Shown here in pieces: positions 1 to 6,094 of a stretch of DNA of 9,786 nt. The notes under the pieces were generated by a model. The model worked only from the letters and a program-made list of their open reading frames with translations, was not told the DNA's origin and made no database searches. The stretch covers positions 1 to 9,786 of the forward strand of contig QQUM01000024.1 in assembly GCA_008501545.1 (NCBI GenBank), written 5' to 3'. Position numbers and translations under genes: made by a program. Numbering within the stretch: the stretch's first letter is position 1; each line of letters starts with the position of its first letter. The stretch comes from Calditrichota bacterium (GTDB lineage: Bacteria; Zhuqueibacterota; Zhuqueibacteria; Zhuqueibacterales; Geothermadaptataceae).

Positions 1-2015
1 TGACAGCGCCCATAAATGCGCAGACAACTATCGATTTTGATGTGGAATATGGGGCCGCTTCAGGCTCCACCCTGGTGAACAATATCAATGCCGCGGTCGC
101 TTCTGCAAGCGCCGGCGACACCATTTTATTCAAAAGCGCTGAGTATGATTTTGATAATACTGTTCTGACAATCACAAAAGGAATATGCCTGAGCGGCATT
201 CTTCCCACAGACATAAATGATGAAACCTATGGGGCTTACGAGGTTGCAACCACATTTAAGGATATGCGGTTATTTCATGTCCGGTCAAGCGATGTGAGTA
301 TCTGCAACCTGAAATTGCAGCCTGTAGAAGATGTTACTTACATCTTTACCCGCTTTGTGCATTCCACATATAACAACAGCAATGACACGGAGTTCTATAC
401 AAATATAAAATTGAATAACGTGATCTTCGATGGCGGCAACCTGCAATGCTTTGGCGGCAATGGGGCCGGAATTAGTTTTCGTCATGTCTCGTTTCTGAAT
501 TATAATGATGGTGGATATAATATAAACAGGAGGGGGCCTGTTGATTACAGTCCACAGGTGATTGTGAAAAAATGCCTGTTTGTACCAAATTTTTCAGAGG
601 TGTATTACAATACGCGGGGTATTTCCAATGATGCGGGCAATACTGAATATCCGGTGGTTTGGGATCTAAATGAAATGATTGTCGATAGCTGTTACTTTGA
701 TGGCGCCGGCATTGGATTTTCCAAGTGCAGCAATTCGGTTATCACCAACAATCATTTCATCGGCTATCGCAAAGACGTGGATATGATTCACATGGAAGAA
801 TACACCAACAATATCCATATCGAAAACAACGTCTTTGAATATAAAATCCCTTCACGCACATTTTATATCGACCGAAATGCCCAGCCCAGTTTCGATATTA
901 CTATCATCAACAATACGTTTATTGGCAAATATCACTGGGTGTTCTGGTGCAATTCTCCCAGGAATGTGCGTTTTGAAAACAACGATATGACGCAAGCCAG
1001 CGCCAACGATCCCAATCTTAAAACATTCGATTTCACCGATTACCAATTGGCTGCGAAGGAAGAATTGCCCTACGACATGCCAATCGAAAACCTGACAATC
1101 CGCAACAATCCGGGCATCGATAAAGCTGAAATAGGTGTGCTTTCGATGTATGAACTCAGCGGTGATACAACCAACATCATTGAAGATTATCCTGCCGGCA
1201 AAATCCAAAAAACAGTAGTGGATATGCGACCAAAATCAGTTATCGACACTTCTGTGCTGTATCAGATCCGCAATAAAAATAGTGGCGAGTTTATGGTTGC
1301 TGATGAAGGTGCCACAAATATCAAATTGAGCAGCGAAGTTCGTGATGACAGCAGCGATGTTTGGATTGTGGATTTTAAGTATCCCTACACTAATACGTTT
1401 AAAAATGTAAAAACCGGGATGTACATGGAGAGCGAAAACTCGTACACTCTGGGTGATTATTATAAAACCGAGCTTCCTGTCTATTATGTAGAACAAAAAA
1501 ATTCATATACCGGTAAAGCCTTTTTGCCGCACTTCTTTTTGCGCGCTTTCACCGAAAATGGAGAAACCTTCTATCAGTTTGCCCCGGGAGGCAACGAGAA
1601 AAAATCGCGGTTCATTAAAGAGGGCAGCGACGTCATTTTGGGTTTGGCGCAGGATAAAGCCGCCGGCAACTTTCTGCCACCTGATGCAGCAAGTACCTGG
1701 GAACTCGTTGCGGTAGGAGGTGGAACATTGGTTGCAGATTCGCCGGGTCCAGCCAGCTACCAATTGTCGCAGAACTACCCCAATCCGTTCAACCCGACAA
1801 CCACTATAGAATACACAATTCCGGGCGTTTCCAATGTTCGTTTAACCGTGTTTGATTTATTAGGCAAGGAAGTCGCGACACTGGTTGATGGCCAACAGAC
1901 CGCCGGAAGCTACTCTGTGGTATTTGATCCGATCGGCCTTTCCAGTAGCATTTATTTCTACAGACTTGAAGCTGGTGAGCACGTGAGCACGAAGAAACTT
2001 GCATTTATGAAATAG
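1..2015 (+). CDS. Secreted right-handed beta-helix protein with trefoil-like module and T9SS sorting tail (5' partial)
   Basis: The reading frame is open to the left edge (first full codon at 3), so the start lies outside; a GTG at 42 is an internal codon, not the likely start. The codons at 6-23 read APINAQ, which looks like the end of a signal peptide, so little more than the signal is missing. From about 45 to 1200 the protein has the pattern of a right-handed parallel beta-helix, as in polysaccharide lyases: an opening like pectate-lyase folds (AGDTILF, near 114) and recurrent Asn-rich turns at about 739, 820, 904, 972 and 1098 (TNNHF, ENNVF, NNTF, ENND, RNNP), some 23-42 residues apart. 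From 1260 to about 1715 a YQIRNKNSGEFMV start suggests a ricin-like beta-trefoil, probably sugar-binding. Codons 1758-2012 form a type A T9SS sorting domain (NYPNPFNPTTTIEYTIP, then LTVFDLLGKEVATL). No PL6-type catalytic signature was seen, so lyase, hydrolase or binding function stays open. It is probably in one operon with the GH3 gene downstream. Confidence 0.85.
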   Translation, partial: TAPINAQTTIDFDVEYGAASGSTLVNNINAAVASASAGDTILFKSAEYDFDNTVLTITKGICLSGILPTDINDETYGAYEVATTFKDMRLFHVRSSDVSICNLKLQPVEDVTYIFTRFVHSTYNNSNDTEFYTNIKLNNVIFDGGNLQCFGGNGAGISFRHVSFLNYNDGGYNINRRGPVDYSPQVIVKKCLFVPNFSEVYYNTRGISNDAGNTEYPVVWDLNEMIVDSCYFDGAGIGFSKCSNSVITNNHFIGYRKDVDMIHMEEYTNNIHIENNVFEYKIPSRTFYIDRNAQPSFDITIINNTFIGKYHWVFWCNSPRNVRFENNDMTQASANDPNLKTFDFTDYQLAAKEELPYDMPIENLTIRNNPGIDKAEIGVLSMYELSGDTTNIIEDYPAGKIQKTVVDMRPKSVIDTSVLYQIRNKNSGEFMVADEGATNIKLSSEVRDDSSDVWIVDFKYPYTNTFKNVKTGMYMESENSYTLGDYYKTELPVYYVEQKNSYTGKAFLPHFFLRAFTENGETFYQFAPGGNEKKSRFIKEGSDVILGLAQDKAAGNFLPPDAASTWELVAVGGGTLVADSPGPASYQLSQNYPNPFNPTTTIEYTIPGVSNVRLTVFDLLGKEVATLVDGQQTAGSYSVVFDPIGLSSSIYFYRLEAGEHVSTKKLAFMK

Positions 2016-2016
2016 G

Positions 2017-2022
2017 AAAAGG
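2017..2022 (+). promoter_or_regulatory. Shine-Dalgarno-like sequence for the lipoprotein GH3 gene
   Basis: AAAAGG ends 8 nt before the ATG at 2031 and directly follows the stop codon of the beta-helix gene. The 15-bp spacing, with the binding site touching the upstream stop, suggests one transcript and possibly translational coupling. The match to the anti-SD sequence is only moderate. Confidence 0.5.
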
Positions 2023-2030
2023 TTTACCTT

Positions 2031-4391
2031 ATGATTCGATATTTCTTACCAGCCCTGTTGATCGCACTTGTTTCTTGCACTGGAGATAAAAACCAAATCA
2101 ACAGCACTTCTTTTTCCACACCTGAAATCGACGCCCAGGTGGAAACGCTCATGGCCGATATGAGTCTGGATGAAAAAATCGCTCAAATCGTGGGTATTCG
2201 TCCTAAACTGATAATGGAAAACGGCAAGTTCTCACCCGAAAAAGCCAAAGAAATTATGCCAAACGGCATGGGCCATTTCTGCCAATTTTCGTCCGGATTA
2301 ACCATGAGTCCCAATGAACTGCGGGATTTCGTTTGCGAGGTGCAAAACTGGCTGATGACCGAAACACGAACCGCTATTCCGGCCATTTTCCATGAAGAAG
2401 CCATCACCGGTTTCGCCACACAGGGAGCAACAACCTATCCGCAGCAGATCGGCATGGGCTGTTCCTGGAATCCCGAGCTGGTTAAGGACTGCGCAAACAC
2501 AACACGTATCAACATGCGCTCGGCAGGCGCAACTTACGCCTTATCCCCGATGCTGGATATTGCCCGAACCGCCCACTGGTCGCGCATCGAAGAGAGTTAT
2601 GGCGAGGACGCCTATTTGACCTCGCGCATGGGCGTTGCTTTTGTGCAGGGCTTGCAGGGTGATGACTTTCGAACCGGGGTGGCAGCCACCACCAAACATT
2701 TTGCCGGTTATGGCACGCAAAACGACAATCCCGGAGAACTGTACGAAGAGTATGTCATGCCCCACGAAGCAGTGATGAAGTTGGCCGGCTCAAAAAGCGT
2801 GATGCCGTCATACGGGAAATACAAAGGCATTGCGGTAGCGGCAAGCAGCGAAATGCTGACAGAAATTCTGCGGGACAAGCTTCAATTTGACGGTGTGGTT
2901 ATCAGCGATTATGGCGCCATTCGATTGTTGTATAAGGGCCATAAACAGGCGGCTTCTTTGAAAGAAGCAGGCGTAAAAGCGCTGCACGCCGGTATTGATA
3001 TCGAGGTTTCCGAACCCAAAGCATTTCCATTTCTGCAAGAAGCTTTGGATGAGGGATTAATAACTTTGGAAGAAATTGATGAATCGGTAAAACGGTCATT
3101 AATTATGAAAGCAAAGCTGGGATTGTTGGATGAAAAACCGCAAATCGGCAAGGACGGTGATCTCGATTTTGATCCATCGCAATTCAGAAAACTGGCCTAC
3201 GATGCCGCTTGCCAATCCATCGTCTTGCTGAAGAACGATGGCATCCTGCCACTTAAAAAAGATGTGAAGAACATTGCCTTGCTGGGGCCAAATGGAAATA
3301 CGTACTTCTGCCTGCTGGGCGATTATACCTATCAATCGATGATATCCTTTTGGTGGAGCACACCGTTTGATCCACTCAATCCCAAACTGGTCACGCTCGA
3401 AGAAGGCTTAAAAGCCAGCCTACCCAAAGATGTTGTCATCAACACCGAACGCGGTTGCGACTGGAGTGAACCGCTGGAATCCGTGGTGAAAGCCGATGGC
3501 CTGGGCGATGACCGCTTGAGCAAAGTCAAAATGCTGACCATCAAAGGCTTGCCCCAGCCAGATTTGGATCGGGCGCTGGAATTTGCGCAAAAAAGTGATG
3601 TAATAATCGCGGCTGTGGGTGAAAACATCTATTTGTGCGGCGAAGGGCGTGCGCGCAAAGGCATCAATCTTCCCGGTGAGCAGGAAGCGTTTGTGGAAAA
3701 ATTACTCGAGACAGGCAAGCCGGTTATTTTGATTATCTTTGGCGGCCGCCAGCAATTGGTTAAAAAGTTTGCAGACCGATGCGCGGCCATCGTGCAGGCC
3801 TGGTTCCCGGGCGAAGAAGGCGGCAACGCCATTGCTGATATTTTAAGTGGGAAGGTCAATCCTTCCGGGAAATTATGTGTCAGCTATCCGGCCAGCGAAA
3901 GTAAAAAGGAACTCAACTATAAAAACGGTTATGGCGAGACAGATATTCAATATCCTTTTGGGCATGGATCATCCTACACCACTTATGAATACGCCAATTT
4001 AAAGATGGCTTCAACCGCCAAAACCACTGATGATCGAATCGAAGTCTCTTTTGATGTGGCCAACACCGGCGATATGGATGGCGCAGAAATTACGCAATTA
4101 TACGTTTCAGCCACAGGATTATCCATGCCGAGGCCACAGATTAAATTGCAAGGATTCAAACGAGTGGAACTGAAAAAAGGCGAGACCAGACGGGTAAAGT
4201 TTTATGTGTCGCCCCAGCAGTTTGCCTTTTACAACAAAGATATGGAATTGGTGATCGAGCCGGGACAGTACACTTTCAAAGTGGGCGCTTCATCCACAGA
4301 TATTAAAATTGAGGCTGTTGTGAATTTGGAAGGAGAAGTTCAAAAGCTGTCTGAAAAGGATGTTTTCTTTAGTGAAACGGTGGTTCGGTAA
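2031..4391 (+). CDS. Glycoside hydrolase family 3 lipoprotein (beta-glucosidase-like)
   Basis: A 786-residue exo-acting beta-glycosidase that would release monosaccharides from non-reducing ends by the retaining mechanism. The N-terminus is a lipoprotein signal (hydrophobic residues 5-14, lipobox LVSC with Cys16; Thr at +2, so probably outer membrane). Residues 30-365 match the GH3 TIM barrel: LSPMLDIAR (171-179), RIEESYGED (185-193), KHF (222-224) and the nucleophile motif VVISDYGAI with Asp293. Residues 390-640 match the alpha/beta sandwich; Glu538 in CGEGRAR is the best acid/base candidate, followed by NLPGEQ, and WFPGEEGGNA (591-600) is typical of the family. Residues 665-760 form the fibronectin III-like C-terminal domain (DVANTGDMDGAEITQLYV). 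Length and domain order are normal and all key residues are present, so it should be active. The gene ends in tandem stops (TAATAA). Beta-glucosidase is the default guess; beta-xylosidase or another exo-glycosidase is possible. Confidence 0.93.
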   Translation: MIRYFLPALLIALVSCTGDKNQINSTSFSTPEIDAQVETLMADMSLDEKIAQIVGIRPKLIMENGKFSPEKAKEIMPNGMGHFCQFSSGLTMSPNELRDFVCEVQNWLMTETRTAIPAIFHEEAITGFATQGATTYPQQIGMGCSWNPELVKDCANTTRINMRSAGATYALSPMLDIARTAHWSRIEESYGEDAYLTSRMGVAFVQGLQGDDFRTGVAATTKHFAGYGTQNDNPGELYEEYVMPHEAVMKLAGSKSVMPSYGKYKGIAVAASSEMLTEILRDKLQFDGVVISDYGAIRLLYKGHKQAASLKEAGVKALHAGIDIEVSEPKAFPFLQEALDEGLITLEEIDESVKRSLIMKAKLGLLDEKPQIGKDGDLDFDPSQFRKLAYDAACQSIVLLKNDGILPLKKDVKNIALLGPNGNTYFCLLGDYTYQSMISFWWSTPFDPLNPKLVTLEEGLKASLPKDVVINTERGCDWSEPLESVVKADGLGDDRLSKVKMLTIKGLPQPDLDRALEFAQKSDVIIAAVGENIYLCGEGRARKGINLPGEQEAFVEKLLETGKPVILIIFGGRQQLVKKFADRCAAIVQAWFPGEEGGNAIADILSGKVNPSGKLCVSYPASESKKELNYKNGYGETDIQYPFGHGSSYTTYEYANLKMASTAKTTDDRIEVSFDVANTGDMDGAEITQLYVSATGLSMPRPQIKLQGFKRVELKKGETRRVKFYVSPQQFAFYNKDMELVIEPGQYTFKVGASSTDIKIEAVVNLEGEVQKLSEKDVFFSETVVR

Positions 4392-4401
4392 TAATTATTC
4401 A

Positions 4402-4483
4402 GCCACTAAGACACGAAGTCTCATAGGATCAAAAACAAGGATTAATACTTTTGTGAATCTTCGTGCCTTTGAGACTTGGTGGC
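4402..4483. repeat. Palindromic repeat A (arms made of 8-bp units)
   Basis: Inverted repeat 11 bp after the GH3 stop codon. The left arm (4403-4426) reads as three 8-mers: CCACTAAG, ACACGAAG, TCTCATAG. The right arm (4459-4482), read on the minus strand, gives CCACCAAG, TCTCAAAG, GCACGAAG. The arms flank an AT-rich 32-nt loop. The unit pattern is NCWCNAAG, shared with repeat B. It could fold as a stem after transcription and act as a terminator or mRNA 3' stabiliser, but no U-tract follows. Confidence 0.75.
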
Positions 4484-4620
4484 AAGATAGTTCTGGATTA
4501 TCCAGGATAGTTACGATCAGAAACAGACTATGAACCTGTGCAGGGCACTGTTCTGCACTTAATTTCCGGTCGTTTTGTTTACTATATTCGTTGGGTGGTC
4601 GGAAGAGTTGGCAACCAGCG
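4484..4620. other. Non-coding spacer with two small hairpins
   Basis: No credible gene is seen in either strand. Two short symmetric sequences stand out: CTGGATTATCCAG at 4493-4505, and GTGCAG (4538-4543) paired with CTGCAC (4553-4558) around a 9-nt loop. Neither is followed by a T-run, so neither is a clear terminator. No promoter could be assigned with confidence. A longer version of the downstream frame opens at 4591, but its extra residues are translated repeat and are not believed. Confidence 0.4.
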
Positions 4621-4737
4621 AGCATCCTGAGTAGCCCCGGCGCTTTTCCGGGGCGTATCGAAGGGTGCGTGATTGCGCCGAAACTCGCACCCTTCGATAC
4701 ATTTCGCTTAAAAAACAAGCGAAACACTCAGGATGCT
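4621..4737. repeat. Palindromic repeat C abutting the esterase start
   Basis: A 117-bp nested inverted repeat. The ends are perfect 12-bp inverted copies (AGCATCCTGAGT at 4621-4632, ACTCAGGATGCT at 4726-4737). A perfect 15-bp inner stem pairs GTATCGAAGGGTGCG (4655-4669) with 4686-4700. Two side hairpins complete a clover-like layout: GCCCCGG/CCGGGGC (4634-4640, 4648-4654) and TTTCGCTT/AAGCGAAA (4702-4709, 4717-4724). This is the architecture of a small non-autonomous (MITE- or REP-like) element. Its right end is directly followed by the ATGATG that opens the next gene. Confidence 0.88.
4730..4733 (+). promoter_or_regulatory. Shine-Dalgarno-like AGGA inside repeat C
   Basis: AGGA lies in the terminal inverted repeat of element C, 7 nt before the ATG at 4741 and 4 nt before the ATG at 4738. 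The spacing favours 4741 as the true start. The mirror copy at the other end of the element reads TCCT, so this site comes from the repeat itself rather than from the gene's own leader. Confidence 0.5.
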
Positions 4738-4740
4738 ATG

Positions 4741-5730
4741 ATGTCGAAACTTATAGTTTTCAACTTATTCATTGCTATTTGGCAATTCGAAAATGGAAGC
4801 AATCCACTGCAAAGCATCAGAAGCAGAATCATAATCTGGCTGATAAAGAACAGACATCTGTTTGAATTGAAATTGCGACCTGAGGTTATTGATGAAAATT
4901 TTTCCGTAGCCAAATTCAGGAAAGGCGTTGACAGGGCCACTGCCAGAATGAAAATGCCTGAAGATGTCGGGTACGAAGCGTTGAAAATAAAGGATATGAG
5001 CGCGGAATGGATCATTCCTGAAAATCCAAAAGAAGAAAAGGCGCTGTTGTACATTCACGGTGGTGGATTTATTTCAGGTTCGTGCAAAACCCATCGGATG
5101 CATGTGGCAAAATTTGCAAAAGGAACGCGATTAAAATCATTGCTATTTGATTATCGATTGGCGCCGGAATATCCGTTCCCGGCTGGGCTTGAAGATTGTG
5201 TTGATGCATATAATTGGCTGCTGGATCAGGGCTATAAAAGCAAAAATATTATCGTCGGTGGTGAATCTGCCGGGGGGACTTTAACTTTATCCTTGTTGCT
5301 GGCCTTGAAAGAAAGAGGGATTCGCTTTCCAAAAGCGGCATTCTCTATTTCCCCGGTAACAGATTTAAGATGCAAAGCGGATTCATTTGCTTACAATGCG
5401 AAAAATGACATCACGCCCACTGGTTCGTGGGATGTTTGGATGAACCTTTACATTGGTGATACTGATCCGACATCACCGTTGTTATCACCTCAATTTGGAA
5501 ATTACGCAGGGCTGCCTCCTTTTCTTGTTTGTGTCGGAACCCATGAAATTCATTTGGATGATTGCATCAATGTTGCAAAACGAGCGGAGGAACATGGCGT
5601 TGAAGTGACTTTGAGCAAATGGGATAAAATGGTTCATGCCTTTCCGATTATGGCGCCGCTATTTCCGGAGGCTAAAGAAGCATTGAATGAGATCTGTGAG
5701 TATGCAGTGAGGCATGTTGAGAATGAGTAA
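4741..5730 (+). CDS. Family IV (HSL-like) alpha/beta-hydrolase, probable acyl or acetyl esterase
   Basis: A 329-residue serine esterase of the hormone-sensitive-lipase type, expected to cleave short acyl esters. Visible features, numbered from the ATG at 4741: oxyanion motif HGGGF (106-110), DYRLAPEYPFPAGLED (137-152), nucleophile elbow GGESAGG with Ser176, acid candidate Glu269 in VGTHEIHLDD, and catalytic His299 in MVHAFP. Many family members use Asp at the acid position; Glu fits the alignment here, though Asp273/274 are near. Residues 1-75 would form the cap. The N-terminus is mildly hydrophobic, but there is no convincing signal peptide, so a cytoplasmic location is likely. The start was chosen because AGGA has proper spacing to 4741; ATG at 4738 is one codon earlier, and a start at 4591 would translate repeat C. 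Between two GH3 genes it may deacylate imported oligosaccharides, but repeats isolate it on both sides, so it may be a separate transcription unit. Confidence 0.88.
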   Translation: MSKLIVFNLFIAIWQFENGSNPLQSIRSRIIIWLIKNRHLFELKLRPEVIDENFSVAKFRKGVDRATARMKMPEDVGYEALKIKDMSAEWIIPENPKEEKALLYIHGGGFISGSCKTHRMHVAKFAKGTRLKSLLFDYRLAPEYPFPAGLEDCVDAYNWLLDQGYKSKNIIVGGESAGGTLTLSLLLALKERGIRFPKAAFSISPVTDLRCKADSFAYNAKNDITPTGSWDVWMNLYIGDTDPTSPLLSPQFGNYAGLPPFLVCVGTHEIHLDDCINVAKRAEEHGVEVTLSKWDKMVHAFPIMAPLFPEAKEALNEICEYAVRHVENE

Positions 5731-5745
5731 AAGTTCCTATCAGCA

Positions 5746-5909
5746 ATATTTATTTGCCACCAAGGCTCTAAGACACAAAGATTTAAGAATCAATAAGAAA
5801 GGCAGTAACACGAACACATAAAATGTGAAATTACATTTGAAATTCAAAATAAAGTTAATTGGATATTTCTTTGAGCCTTGGTGTCTTTGTGGCAAAAATT
5901 AATAAATAT
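5746..5909. repeat. Palindromic repeat B (same family as A)
   Basis: The left arm (5757-5780) reads CCACCAAG, GCTCTAAG, ACACAAAG. The right arm (5869-5892), read on the minus strand, gives CCACAAAG, ACACCAAG, GCTCAAAG. The same 8-mer types occur in a different order, so the arms match by unit rather than base by base. The symmetry extends outward through TTTGCC/GGCAAA and an AT-rich ATATTTATT/AATAAATAT pair (5746-5754, 5901-5909). The inner loop of about 88 nt is AT-rich and holds no gene. It lies 15 bp after the esterase stop and could serve as a 3' structure for that transcript. Confidence 0.75.
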
Positions 5910-5910
5910 G

Positions 5911-6070
5911 CCAAACTCAATGTCATTAAGTTAAGACCCCAAGCTGTCATTTCGAAGCGCTCTTCAGCTGAGAAATCTTTTGCGTTGAACATAGTTATAA
6001 GATTTCTCACCCCAAAAAGCGGGATTCGAAATGACAAAATTCCTTAACTTAATGACATTGATTCCAAACT
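5911..6070. repeat. Nested palindromic repeat D with possible target duplication
   Basis: The outer arms are perfect 19-bp inverted copies (5917-5935 and 6043-6061; core CAATGTCATTAAGTTAAG). A second pair, TGTCATTTCGAA/TTCGAAATGACA, lies at 5945-5956 and 6025-6036. A third, TGAGAAATCTT/AAGATTTCTCA, lies at 5969-5979 and 5999-6009. The 7-bp direct repeat CCAAACT flanks the element (5911-5917 and 6064-6070) and could be a target-site duplication. The element ends 33 bp before the GH3 start at 6095, so it may shape that gene's leader. Short open frames across it on both strands are simply the repeat and are not genes. Sequences of the GTCATTTCGAA...GAGAAATCTT type are, from memory, common dispersed repeats in environmental bacterial genomes. 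Confidence 0.88.
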
Positions 6071-6094
6071 AAATTTAACATGAGAATTTAAACA

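Noticed and set aside
1..2015. Identification of the beta-helix protein as a PL6 alginate lyase or chondroitinase B
   Set aside because: The fold type fits, but I could not find the Lys/Arg catalytic signature expected of PL6, so the specific name is not supported.
2637..2659. A 23-nt identity between the two GH3 genes (also at 6620-6642), possible gene conversion
   Set aside because: It encodes AFVQGLQG, a conserved GH3 segment, and the surrounding DNA diverges quickly. Shared codon choice over a conserved motif is enough to explain it.
4402..4620. A possible CRISPR array or riboswitch in the gap after the lipoprotein GH3 gene
   Set aside because: The 8-bp units are too short and have no spacers of even length, and no known riboswitch core could be recognised.
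4591..4740. A 50-codon N-terminal extension of the esterase starting at ATG 4591
   Set aside because: Most of it (from 4621) is translated palindromic repeat C. There is no Shine-Dalgarno-like site of note before it, and the family cap region begins after 4741.
5855..6047. Short open frames of about 60 residues on both strands between the esterase and the second GH3 gene
   Set aside because: They consist of repeats B and D. The symmetry of the DNA explains open frames on both strands, and there is no supporting start signal.
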